The position numbers and the translations under genes are program-made. A stretch of 32,739 nucleotides of DNA from Palsa-506 sp050013415 (GTDB lineage: Bacteria > Actinomycetota > Actinomycetes > Streptosporangiales > Streptosporangiaceae). Positions within the stretch are counted from its first letter, which is position 1; each line of letters starts with the position of its first letter. Location: the NCBI GenBank assembly GCA_050013415.1, contig JBEKFH010000011.1, forward strand, positions 1 through 32,739, read 5' to 3'. Under the pieces are notes generated by a model. The model was not told the DNA's origin and made no database searches. It was given only the letters and a program-made list of their open reading frames with translations. Of this stretch, positions 1 through 6,977 are shown in pieces.

Positions 1-272
1 TCGACCGAGCAGGACACGACGGCGATCCGGCGTGCTGCTGGACTGCCGACGGCGAGGGTGACCGTGGCGAGGATGTAGACCAGGCCTGCGAAGGCCGACA
101 GCATGTAGGCGACCGGGGCATGGCTGAACTTCGTCGCGATCTGCACTCCGGCCCGTGCGGAGGCCGACAGCGCGAAGAGGGCGTAGATGGCAACCAGCAG
201 CCGGCCCGGCCCCGCCCTGGTCGAGTCCGGCTCTGATGCCGCGGGCTCAGGCGATGCCGCGGGCTCAGACAT
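1..272 (-). CDS. Small integral membrane protein, C-terminus off the left edge
   Basis: Reading the minus strand from the ATG at 272 gives an open frame to the window edge (about 90 codons seen, no stop). It starts with a short Pro/Ala/Glu/Ser-rich stretch holding a small repeat (EPAAS twice), followed by two hydrophobic segments near residues 25-40 and 55-75 that look like membrane helices. The start overlaps the stop of the upstream minus-strand gene by 8 bases (ATGTCTGA), so the two are probably translationally coupled and co-transcribed from the promoter near 640. No family is recognised. The overlap and clean codon usage make a real gene likely, but function is unknown and length cannot be judged. 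Confidence 0.6.
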   Translation of the reverse strand, partial: MSEPAASPEPAASEPDSTRAGPGRLLVAIYALFALSASARAGVQIATKFSHAPVAYMLSAFAGLVYILATVTLAVGSPAARRIAVVSCSV

Positions 273-630
273 GGATGACCGGCCAGATCTGATGGAGGCG
301 GACCATCAGCACGGCCGCGACGAGCCCAGCTATGGCGATGACCGCGGGCCCCCAACGGGATCGCTCCACCAGTCCCCAGAACGCGGCGGCCACCGGGATG
401 AACGGCATCGCAATCAGGTATCCGATGAGCGTAGCCAGCGCGGCCGGGCGCTCACCGCCGGCGAGCCTGGCCACGATGATGCCGACCTGCACAAGCAGAA
501 GGATCTCAAGGACGCCAACTGCGGCCAGCAGGGGGACGGTCATCCGCCGGTTCCTGGCGGTCATCAGCAGCGCGTATCCGGCCAGCGCGAGACCGGCGAC
601 GATGATCGTCGTGGGGACGTCGCCGTTCAC
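265..630 (-). CDS. Small four-helix integral membrane protein, unknown function
   Basis: This 121-residue protein is almost wholly hydrophobic. Likely membrane helices lie at about residues 7-25, 32-54, 63-85 and 92-112, with short Arg-containing loops. The start is a GTG at 630 with no convincing Shine-Dalgarno motif. A perfect 8+8 inverted repeat begins 10 bases upstream, so transcription is probably controlled by a repressor there. The stop overlaps the start of the next minus-strand membrane gene. Such pairs of small membrane proteins next to a TetR-type operator are common in actinomycetes, but I recognise no named family and assign no function. Confidence 0.65.
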   Translation of the reverse strand: MNGDVPTTIIVAGLALAGYALLMTARNRRMTVPLLAAVGVLEILLLVQVGIIVARLAGGERPAALATLIGYLIAMPFIPVAAAFWGLVERSRWGPAVIAIAGLVAAVLMVRLHQIWPVIHV

Positions 631-639
631 GCTCGACAG

Positions 640-660
640 GTTACTACGTTTGGTAGTAAC
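640..660. promoter_or_regulatory. Perfect inverted repeat, TetR-type operator candidate
   Basis: GTTACTAC at 640-647 and GTAGTAAC at 653-660 are exact reverse complements separated by GTTTG. An AT-containing palindrome of this size in very GC-rich DNA, 10 bases before the GTG at 630, fits a TetR-family operator over the promoter of the 630-to-1 membrane-gene pair. No regulator gene is visible here; it may lie left of the window. The operator reading is inferred; the symmetry is seen directly. Confidence 0.6.
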
Positions 661-746
661 TGGCGCCTGGGCCCGGCCAGCGAGGCCCTGGGTCAGCCGT
701 CGCCGCGGGGAGCCGGATCAGATCTCGTGTTCGTCGTTCAGGTAAC

Positions 747-992
747 TCAGGGCGCCGACCCGCCGGCGATCCACTCCTGGAAGACGGCAACGTGCTCCTG
801 CGGCCATGCCCCGTCGCAGGGCATCGTCCCTTCGCGGAGGCGCCCCAGGATCGCGTCCTGGTGTGCCTGGACGTCGCTCTGGGACCAGAGGTCGAAGGCT
901 CTGAGCATCGAGTCGCGGTCCTTTTCGCGGAACATGGGACGGACATCACGTTCGAAGCTGAGCCCTGCAGGTGGGTCCGGCTGGCCGGTCAT
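747..992 (-). CDS. Small conserved actinobacterial soluble protein (81 aa)
   Basis: The frame stays open upstream to 1157, but the ATG at 992 has a good ribosome site (GGGAGAAG, about 5 bases before the start) and gives a compact 81-residue protein. It contains SFERDVRPMFREKDRDSM, then LWSQSDVQAH, then a short block with MPCDGAWP and a C-terminal WI. I recall this pattern from small uncharacterised actinobacterial proteins (phrase order: FERDIRPLFR, DSM, W, GxMPCDGxWP, FQxWI). There is no membrane segment or signal peptide, and one Cys lies in the conserved CDGAWP motif. Function is unknown. It is divergent from the Bax-inhibitor-like gene at 1205, so 993-1204 probably carries both promoters. 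Confidence 0.7.
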   Translation of the reverse strand: MTGQPDPPAGLSFERDVRPMFREKDRDSMLRAFDLWSQSDVQAHQDAILGRLREGTMPCDGAWPQEHVAVFQEWIAGGSAP

Positions 993-1204
993 GGGCTTCT
1001 CCCGCCGTTGCGATAGTGCGATGCTTCCCTCGTCAGCAACGGTATCGGCCCGAGCAACTAGGGTTTCGCGAACGGCTAATCGACACGGGTGTCGCAGGGC
1101 AGGAAGAATGCGCCCAGGCACGTGCCCGGTATGGCGCATCACGCGGGCCACCCGCATGCCGGGCCGGTGACTGACGGCCAGCTGGCCGGAAGGAGCAGGA
1201 CATC

Positions 1205-1867
1205 ATGACCCAGGCCATTACCTACCGGCAGATGGGGACAGCGGCCCGCGGCCAGGCCCACGCGTTGTTCGCGCAGACCATGGGCTACGTCGCAATCGCC
1301 GCCGCCTTGTTCGCTCTCGGCGCCTGGCTGGGCCGCAACCTGACCGGCGGCGTGGGCATCGTCGCGTTCATCGCTGCCTTCGCCTGCCTGATCGGCATGC
1401 GGTTCGCGGCGAGCAGGTCCGCGCAGCTGAGCGTCGGGCTGCTCGGCGCCGTCGGCCTGCTGATCGGGCTGGCCGTGGCGCCCACGGTTGCGTACTACGG
1501 GAGCATGGACCCGCGGGCGCTGTGGCAGGCAGGCGGGGCGACAGCGCTGTTCATCGCCGGCTTCGGCGCGGCCGGCTATGCCACCCGGCGCGACCTGACG
1601 GCGGTCGCGCGCGCCTGTTTCTGGGCGCTGGTGGCGCTCATCGTGTTCGGCATCGTGCTGATCTTCGTGCACCTTCCGGGCGGCGCGCTGGTCTACTCCG
1701 TGCTCGGCCTGGTGATCTTCGCCGGCTTTACCATGTTCGATTTCCAGCGGCTGCGGCACTCGGCGGACATCAATTCCGCGCCGCTCCTGGCCGCGTCGAT
1801 CTTCCTCGACATCCTGAACGTCTTCCTGTTCTTCCTGGCTATCTTCTCCGGCCAGGAAGAGAGGTGA
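1205..1867 (+). CDS. Bax inhibitor-1/YccA-like multipass membrane protein
   Basis: The 220-residue protein has about seven hydrophobic helices spread evenly from residue 25 to the C-terminus. The last helix region, with the FDFQRLRH loop and the ILNVFLFFLAIFSG ending, is typical of the Bax inhibitor-1 family (YccA/YetJ/TMBIM-like), whose members are pH-sensitive calcium leak channels or modulators of membrane proteases. Length fits the family (210-240). The ATG at 1205 is preceded by GGAAGGAG with good spacing. The gene is single, convergent with the propeller lipoprotein and separated from it by 33 bases. The family assignment is firm; the physiological role is not. Confidence 0.88.
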   Translation: MTQAITYRQMGTAARGQAHALFAQTMGYVAIAAALFALGAWLGRNLTGGVGIVAFIAAFACLIGMRFAASRSAQLSVGLLGAVGLLIGLAVAPTVAYYGSMDPRALWQAGGATALFIAGFGAAGYATRRDLTAVARACFWALVALIVFGIVLIFVHLPGGALVYSVLGLVIFAGFTMFDFQRLRHSADINSAPLLAASIFLDILNVFLFFLAIFSGQEER

Positions 1868-1900
1868 CCGGCTATGAGCGGTATCGACGAGAGGACAGAC

Positions 1901-3472
1901 TCATCTGACGGGCACGGTGTAGGCCACCACTTGCGGATTACCGCTGCCGCTCTCGGTGGCGGTCCTCGGGCCGCCCGCGGGGACAATCACCGTGTTGCCG
2001 GCGATGGCGATCGGCGCGTTTGCTGACGTGGGCAGCTGGCGGCGGAAGACGATCGCGCCGGTGCTGCGGTTGAGGGCGATCAGGACACCGTGGTAGAGCG
2101 TGGTGAACACAAGATCATTCGAGACAGTGGCGGCGCCGACCGGCAAGTCCGGCACCTTCGTGTCCCATTCGACCTTGCCGGTGGCGAGGCTGAGTGCCTC
2201 CACCTCTCCGGTGGCAGGGCCGGCGGCCTTGACCGCGACGGGCAGCTTCAAGCTCGTATAGCTGAGCGGCAGGTCGAGGGTGGCCACGTAGATGCTGGTG
2301 CCGGCGACGGCCATGTCGGTCAGGATGCCGCCCGCCGAGCCGGGAAGAATCGTAAAAGGCACCTTGAGCATGACCTTATGTTCCAGCGCCAGCAGCGAGT
2401 CATTGTCGTGGCCGTTGTGCTCGCCGACGGGCGTCTTCCAGACCAGCTTGCCGGTCTGGGCGTTCATCTCGTAGACGTAGCCCATCTTGCCGCCGCCAAG
2501 GACCACGGATGCCCCGTTGACGCGGGCCGAGATCGGCGAGGCCTGCATGTCGTAGTCCTTGAAATCGTTGGGCACCCCCTGGTAGTACCAGCGCAGTTTC
2601 CCGGTCGCCGCGTCGAGGTTCACGTCGCTGTCGGTGTAGAGCTGCGCGGAGGGATGCGCGATCGCCGAGGCGACCGACTGGTAGGGATTGCCGGTGCCGA
2701 ACGTCACCGATCCGTCGCTGCTGACCAGCGGCGTCTCCCAGGCGCCTCCGGAGCCGATGCCAACAGCCGCAACGCCGGCGTCAGGGCCAAGCAGGGTATT
2801 GAATTTCCACAGCAGCTCGCCGCTTGCTGCACTGAGCGCGAGAAGCACCCCGCCGCCGGGCCCCGAGCCGTACGCGCTCGCCAGGTAGACCCGCCCGCCT
2901 ACCACCTGCGGCTGGATTTCGAACGTCCCCTCGCCCTTGCCGAGCAGATGGCTGCTGACCCAGATCCTGCGGCCGGTGCGGGCATTCAGCGCGAAGGCCG
3001 TCGTCGGCGAGATTCCGTACACGGTTCCGCCTGCGACCGCCACGCCATCCGGCCCGGGTCCGGTCTTCATCGGCGTATTGAGCTCGTACTCCCACTTCAG
3101 GCTGCCTGTCGCGAGCGCCAGCGCGTACACGTTCGCGTCGAGATCCTGGATATAAACCACGCCGTTCACCACGACCGGATTTGCGGCCAGGGCACCGTCC
3201 GCGCCGACGCCTGCTGCCGCGGGTCCCGTGATATGGAACGTCCAGGCCTGCTTCAGCCCGGACACGTTTGCTGACGTGATCATCGAGCCCGCGGCATTCC
3301 GGGTGTTCGCGAGGTCGCCGTTGGGATACGGCCAGGAACCAGACGCCAGCGGCCTGGGGGCAGCCGCATTGGTGACGGTGACCGGCGTGCTGCTGCATGC
3401 CGCGCTCACCAGGCCGGCCGTGACGAGCACGGCCGCAACGCTGAGGTGGCGTCCCGTCACGTTCGTTCTCAT
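1901..3472 (-). CDS. PQQ-type beta-propeller lipoprotein
   Basis: The protein has an N-terminal signal peptide ending in a lipobox-like SAAC (the -3 position is not Leu, so lipidation is probable rather than certain). About eight propeller blades follow, each with a G-x-x-x-W docking motif (GSLKWEYEL, GRRIWVSS, GELLWKFNT, GKLRWYYQG, GKLVWKTPV, GKVEWDTKV). The segment WYYQGVPNDFKDYD resembles the region of quinoprotein alcohol dehydrogenases around the catalytic Asp, so it may be a true PQQ enzyme or a degenerate ligand-binding or scaffold propeller. There is no cytochrome c CxxCH motif. A GTG at 3490 is in frame, but the ATG at 3472 has AAGGGAAG just upstream and is preferred. It acts outside the membrane. 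The substrate is not deducible. Confidence 0.82.
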   Translation of the reverse strand: MRTNVTGRHLSVAAVLVTAGLVSAACSSTPVTVTNAAAPRPLASGSWPYPNGDLANTRNAAGSMITSANVSGLKQAWTFHITGPAAAGVGADGALAANPVVVNGVVYIQDLDANVYALALATGSLKWEYELNTPMKTGPGPDGVAVAGGTVYGISPTTAFALNARTGRRIWVSSHLLGKGEGTFEIQPQVVGGRVYLASAYGSGPGGGVLLALSAASGELLWKFNTLLGPDAGVAAVGIGSGGAWETPLVSSDGSVTFGTGNPYQSVASAIAHPSAQLYTDSDVNLDAATGKLRWYYQGVPNDFKDYDMQASPISARVNGASVVLGGGKMGYVYEMNAQTGKLVWKTPVGEHNGHDNDSLLALEHKVMLKVPFTILPGSAGGILTDMAVAGTSIYVATLDLPLSYTSLKLPVAVKAAGPATGEVEALSLATGKVEWDTKVPDLPVGAATVSNDLVFTTLYHGVLIALNRSTGAIVFRRQLPTSANAPIAIAGNTVIVPAGGPRTATESGSGNPQVVAYTVPVR

Positions 3473-3794
3473 CGGCTTCCCTTGGGTCACTCTGCCCGGC
3501 GCGTGAGCTGCCGCTCCTCAAGAACCAGGAAGAACGCTGCCCATCCGTACACGCCCTAGGAGAGGCATATGAGGCCCGCGGCGGTCACGGCACTGCCACC
3601 GGCAACACGTGTATCACTTTGATAACTGGCGGGTCAATGGCGGAAGTCCTGACAGGTCGGCTGGGGGACGGACCGGTGTTAGCGCCCGCCTTTCGCAGCA
3701 GGCGTTGGCCATGGCCCAGCCGGTCGCCGATCTGCTGCGCTGCCGCCGCGGCGGCCGCATGGCGGATGACGGCGGCGGGCCAGGGGCCGTCCTG
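3473..3794. other. Gene-poor stretch with a short SD-led ORF
   Basis: No convincing long gene is visible. The only clear translational signal is AGGAGAGG at 3558-3565 followed by an ATG at 3569, opening a 17-codon frame that ends in TGA at 3620-3622. ACACGTGT (3605-3612) is an 8-bp palindrome inside it, and TATCA/TGATA form a small inverted repeat at its end. The rest (3623-3794) shows no recognisable protein in any frame and is probably decayed sequence leading into the monooxygenase remnants. Confidence 0.4.
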
Positions 3795-3796
3795 CC

Positions 3797-4010
3797 GCAG
3801 GGAAGGCCTTCTACGCCGACGTTAAGGGGCGGCCGGCCCGGCACGGCCGCACCCGCGACGAGCTGCTGATCCACGGTGGTGCCGCTGCGGCAGGAGCGGG
3901 GTGTTTTCCGCGTTGACTATCAGGGCAGCACGCTGCGGGAGCATCTTGACCTGGCGCCGCTGCGCGCCGGTTCCCCCGCCAGCGCGGCGCTGGCCGGCTC
4001 CGCAACATGA
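3797..4010 (+). pseudogene. Remnant of an NtaA/DmoA-type flavin monooxygenase
   Basis: Two pieces of one protein family sit side by side in different frames. The first (from about 3803) reads AFYADVKGRPARHGRTRDEL, a segment from the middle of nitrilotriacetate/pristinamycin/dibenzothiophene-type FMN-dependent monooxygenases (luciferase-like superfamily). The second, from 3879 to the TGA at 4008-4010, reads RGVFRVDYQGSTLREHL plus a short tail, which matches the C-terminal end of the same family. In an intact protein of about 440 residues these segments are separated by roughly 150 residues, so an internal deletion plus frameshift has occurred, and the N-terminal half is missing. The assignment rests on recalled family motifs. 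Its stop overlaps an ATG at 4007 (ATGA). Confidence 0.6.
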
Positions 4011-4021
4011 AGGAACCTGTC

Positions 4022-4426
4022 ATGGCCGCCGCGCCGCTCTCCGTGCTCGACCTGGTGCCCGTCACTTCCGGCGGCACCGCAGCCGAGGCACTGCGCAACA
4101 GCATCGACCTGGCCCGGCACGCAGAACGCCTCGGCTACGCCCGCTACTGGTTCGCCGAGCACCACCTCAACCCCGGCGCCGCCGGCACCTCGCCAGCTGT
4201 CGTCCTCGCCCTCACCGCGGCTGCGACCTCGGCGATCCGCCGCAAAATACCACGTCAGCCCGGCGACCGTGCTGGAGGCCCCGAAGGATACTGGGCGGCA
4301 GAAGCGACGGGTGCCGACGAGCTGATCATCACCACGATTACCCACGACCACGCTGACCGGGTCTGTTCCTACCAGCTGTTCGCCGAGGAATGGCAGCGCC
4401 AGATAACCGCCGGAGAAACGCAAGCT
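4022..4426 (+). pseudogene. Collapsed luciferase-like monooxygenase (MsnO8-type) gene
   Basis: From the ATG at 4022 (AAGGAA seven bases upstream) the frame reads LSVLDLVPVTSGGTAAEAL and later ARYWFAEHHLNPG, the N-terminal barrel strand and WxAEHH motif of small luciferase-like (LLM) flavin oxidoreductases. After about residue 75 the family pattern stops. A fragment in another frame near 4243-4320 reads YHVSPATVLEAPKDTGR, then the first frame resumes with ATGADELIITTITHDHADRV and SYQLFAEEW, the normal C-terminal end. About 200 central residues, including most of the flavin-binding barrel, are gone and there is a frameshift. The open frame runs on to 4582, into DNA that is antisense to the next gene. 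This is a broken gene, not a functional 191-residue protein. Confidence 0.75.
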
Positions 4427-4427
4427 C

Positions 4428-5423
4428 CTAGCCGGGGTACCAGACCACCCGGGGGTCGTCGGGGGCACGCTGGTAGCTCCAGGCTTCGTCGGCCATCCGG
4501 CGCAGGTCATACTGCGGCCGCCAGCCGAGCAGGAACTTGGCCTTGGCATTGTCCAGCCAGGTGGAGTGGTAAGGGGTCGTGACGCCGACGGTGCGCAGAC
4601 CGCGAGACTCGGTCAGGTAGGCGCCGAGCTCGCCGTAGTCGACCGGCTCGTCCATGCAGATGTTGAACGTCTGCCGTCGTGCGGCGGGATTGTCGATCGT
4701 GCGCACGATCGCATCGGCGAGATCGCTGACGTGCACGAAGTTGCGCTTGACGGGGCGGCCCTGGGCATCGAGCATCACCGGGATGGTGCCGCTGGCGGCG
4801 TAGGCGTCGGCCTGCCCGACACCGACCAGGTCCCGCCAGCGCGGGCCGCCGAAGACATCGTCTCCGAAGGACAGCTGGTACCTGAAGTCGTCTTTCTCCA
4901 TTACCCACGGCGCCCGCAGGCAGCACACGTTCAGGTCGTACTGGATCCCGTATTGCTCGACCATCACCTCCTCCAGGACCTTGGACAGCGCGTAACAGCC
5001 CGGGTAGGCGGTGTGCGGCTGCGCCTCGGTGACCGGGACCGGGTGCGGGTAGCAGAAGTGGCCCAGCGAAGCATCTCCGCCGATGAGGATGAACTGCCGG
5101 AACGCCGGGCTCGCCCGGCACACTTCCAGCAGCCAGAACAGCCCTTTGACCGCCACGTCCATGATGGTCTCGGGTACTTCCTTGCTCGTGGCCAGGTGCA
5201 GGACGTGCGTCACGCCGTCCACCGCCCGGTCGGCGGTATCGCGCTGCTCGATCGACCCGGTCATCACCTCCAGGCGGGGGCCGGCCACCAGGGTGCGGTT
5301 GTGACACAGCGCCCGGACAGTGAACCCGGCGAGACGGTCATCGCCGGACGCCAGCAGCCGCTGGATAAAAGCCTGCCCGACCTTGCCAGTCGCGCCGGTG
5401 ACCAGGATCCGCTGCTCTGCCAC
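4428..5423 (-). CDS. NAD(P)-dependent epimerase/dehydratase, extended SDR family
   Basis: This 331-residue Rossmann protein has the nucleotide-binding motif TGATGKVG at residues 9-16, a HLAT motif near 76-79 and the catalytic Y144-x3-K148 (YALSK). The C-terminal half, with KRNFVHVSDLADAI and FNICMDEP, fits the extended SDR substrate domain. Such enzymes epimerise, dehydrate or reduce nucleotide sugars or related substrates; the exact substrate cannot be read. The start is a GTG at 5423 with no Shine-Dalgarno sequence, but CATACT lies exactly at -12 to -7 relative to it, so the mRNA may be leaderless. It ends 4 bases from the dead monooxygenase on the other strand. Soluble, cytoplasmic. Confidence 0.85.
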   Translation of the reverse strand: MAEQRILVTGATGKVGQAFIQRLLASGDDRLAGFTVRALCHNRTLVAGPRLEVMTGSIEQRDTADRAVDGVTHVLHLATSKEVPETIMDVAVKGLFWLLEVCRASPAFRQFILIGGDASLGHFCYPHPVPVTEAQPHTAYPGCYALSKVLEEVMVEQYGIQYDLNVCCLRAPWVMEKDDFRYQLSFGDDVFGGPRWRDLVGVGQADAYAASGTIPVMLDAQGRPVKRNFVHVSDLADAIVRTIDNPAARRQTFNICMDEPVDYGELGAYLTESRGLRTVGVTTPYHSTWLDNAKAKFLLGWRPQYDLRRMADEAWSYQRAPDDPRVVWYPG

Positions 5424-5429
5424 GGATCC

Positions 5430-5435
5430 AGTATG
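5430..5435 (-). promoter_or_regulatory. Candidate -10 box of a leaderless transcript
   Basis: On the minus strand CATACT occupies -12 to -7 if transcription starts at the G of the GTG codon at 5423. Together with the absence of a Shine-Dalgarno motif this is the usual geometry of an actinobacterial leaderless gene. No convincing -35 box is seen. Inferred. Confidence 0.35.
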
Positions 5436-5504
5436 GAGGAGTCACTCTCGCCTGGCGGCTCCGGAGTTCTGACCCAGGAGGATTCAGCCGGTCGGGTTCA
5501 CGGG

Positions 5505-5614
5505 ACCTGCTGGACGCGGAAGCCGGCACCTGCTGGACGGGGAAGCCGGCACCTGCTGGACGGGGAAACCGGCACCTGCTGGACGCGGAAACCGGCACCT
5601 GCTGGACGCGGAAG
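5505..5614. repeat. 23-bp tandem repeat, about 4.8 copies (minisatellite)
   Basis: Units start at 5505, 5528, 5551, 5574 and 5597; the last is cut after 18 bases. Each begins ACCTGCTGGACG and ends GGC. Only two positions vary: unit base 13 (C,G,G,C,C) and base 18 (G,G,A,A,G). Because 23 is not a multiple of three the array cannot encode a repeated peptide, and it lies in the 295-bp gap between the divergent genes at 5423 and 5719. Expected to vary in copy number between strains. Confidence 0.95.
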
Positions 5615-5718
5615 GTAGTGCCGCTGTTCACCTAATGGAAGCATGACCGGCCAGGTACTGGTGATTGACTGGGCGGCTCCAGCCGCCGTCACGCCCTGGA
5701 TGAAGGGGGCCTTCGGAC

Positions 5719-6966
5719 ATGAAAGCCCGGCGCGCAGCAAAACTTCTTGCCGCATCGGCGGCCACCGCGGTGAGCCTGGCATTCGCCGGAACCGCCGTAG
5801 CCTCGGCGACGCCAGCCGTAGCCTCGGCGACGCCAGCCGCAGCCTCGGCGACGCCAGCCGCCTATCCCCGCCAGGGCGCGCGCTTCGGTGTGCACGTGGT
5901 CCTGAACGGCGCCAGGCTCCGGCACACCTTCATCCCGGCAGGGTCAAGCGCGCCCAGGACCGAAGCGCTGGCCGACCCTGACGACATCACGGTGCTCGGT
6001 CACCACCTCTTCAGCGGATTCCAGAACGGGGTCGGCCCGCAGGGCCAGCCGAGCACCGACGGCAACGCGTTCAGCACGATTGTCGAGTACACGGCCACCG
6101 GCCACGTGGTCCAGCAGTGGGACATCAAGGGCAAGTGTGACGGCGTCACCGCCGACACCGCCGCCCACCTGCTGATCGCGACGGTCAACGAGGACGCGAA
6201 CTCCAGCATCTACACGATCACGCCGGGCGCGCTGCCGGGCGAGCAGGTCGCGCACTACCGCTACAACGAGCCGCTGCCGCATTTCGGCGGCACCGACGCG
6301 ATCTCCGTGTACCACAACCTGGTACTCATCAGCGCCTCCGCGCCCGGCACCACCGGGATGCCAGCACCGCAGCCGACTTACCCTGCGGCCTACATCGTGA
6401 CCTTCAACAGCCGCACCCTCGTCGCGACAATGCACGCGCTGTTTTACGACGAGGCCGCCGCCCGGGTCGCCAATACCGGCGCCGGCTTCGGCAAGGCGGT
6501 GAACCTCGCGCTGACTGACCCGGACTCGAACGAGATCGTGCCGGCCGGGGCGCCCAGGTTCGGCGGCGATTTCATGCTCACCAGTCAGGGTGACGAGGAG
6601 CAGATCTTCGTGCAGCCTCACGGCGGCTTCGACAGCCACCTGTGGGTGCTCAAGCTCACCCACTCGGTCGATGACACGGCCTGGGCGCGGAGCGCATCCG
6701 GCAAGCTATACGGCGACAACACCAGCCAGGACGAGGTCGAGGTCGTGACCGGCCCATTCCCGCTCGGCTCGATCTGGGCAGCGGTCACGCCGTGTGACGA
6801 GAATAGTGCCCCGGCGACCTGCCCGGGACCCGGCTACCCGCCCAACTACCTGGGCACGCTGAACCCGTGGACCGGATTGCTCACCAGGGTTCCGCTGGCT
6901 GGGCCCTCGTTCCGGCCGCAGGGCATGGTGTTCATCAGCCCCGGCTGGGTCGTGACGCCAGGCTGA
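5719..6966 (+). CDS. Secreted protein of unknown function, propeller-like
   Basis: This 415-residue protein starts at an ATG with GAAGGGGG about nine bases upstream. The signal peptide (residues 1-28) has KARRAAK then a hydrophobic Ala/Val stretch. It is followed by a threefold repeat ASATPAV/ASATPAA/ASATPAA encoded by a perfect or near-perfect 21-bp tandem repeat (5797-5859). The mature part has no catalytic motif I recognise. Recurrent short strands and phrases such as ITVLGHHLFSGFQNG, VVQQWDIKGKCDGVTAD and DSHLWVLKL suggest a beta-propeller of the NHL/YncE kind, as in other actinomycete secreted proteins. It probably acts outside the cell or at the wall. It is convergent with ribokinase, with 11 bases between the stops. 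Confidence 0.75.
   Translation: MKARRAAKLLAASAATAVSLAFAGTAVASATPAVASATPAAASATPAAYPRQGARFGVHVVLNGARLRHTFIPAGSSAPRTEALADPDDITVLGHHLFSGFQNGVGPQGQPSTDGNAFSTIVEYTATGHVVQQWDIKGKCDGVTADTAAHLLIATVNEDANSSIYTITPGALPGEQVAHYRYNEPLPHFGGTDAISVYHNLVLISASAPGTTGMPAPQPTYPAAYIVTFNSRTLVATMHALFYDEAAARVANTGAGFGKAVNLALTDPDSNEIVPAGAPRFGGDFMLTSQGDEEQIFVQPHGGFDSHLWVLKLTHSVDDTAWARSASGKLYGDNTSQDEVEVVTGPFPLGSIWAAVTPCDENSAPATCPGPGYPPNYLGTLNPWTGLLTRVPLAGPSFRPQGMVFISPGWVVTPG
5797..5859 (+). repeat. 21-bp in-frame tandem repeat, 3 copies
   Basis: Three units (5797, 5818, 5839) of GTAGCCTCGGCGACGCCAGC plus one C; the third has a single T-to-C change. They encode the Ala/Ser/Thr/Pro linker right after the signal peptide of the secreted protein at 5719. 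Confidence 0.95.
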
Positions 6967-6977
6967 GCTTATGGCGG

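Noticed and set aside
4425..4582. Continuation of the LLM remnant as a 191-residue functional protein
   Set aside because: The tail runs antisense through the SDR gene and shows no family pattern; the middle of the enzyme is missing.
5505..5614. CRISPR array
   Set aside because: Units are contiguous with no spacers and only 23 bp long; no cas genes are present.
5665..5687. TTGACT followed by a GGCGGCT/AGCCGCC hairpin upstream of the gene at 5719
   Set aside because: No -10 box at correct spacing, and short GC-only hairpins are expected by chance at this base composition.
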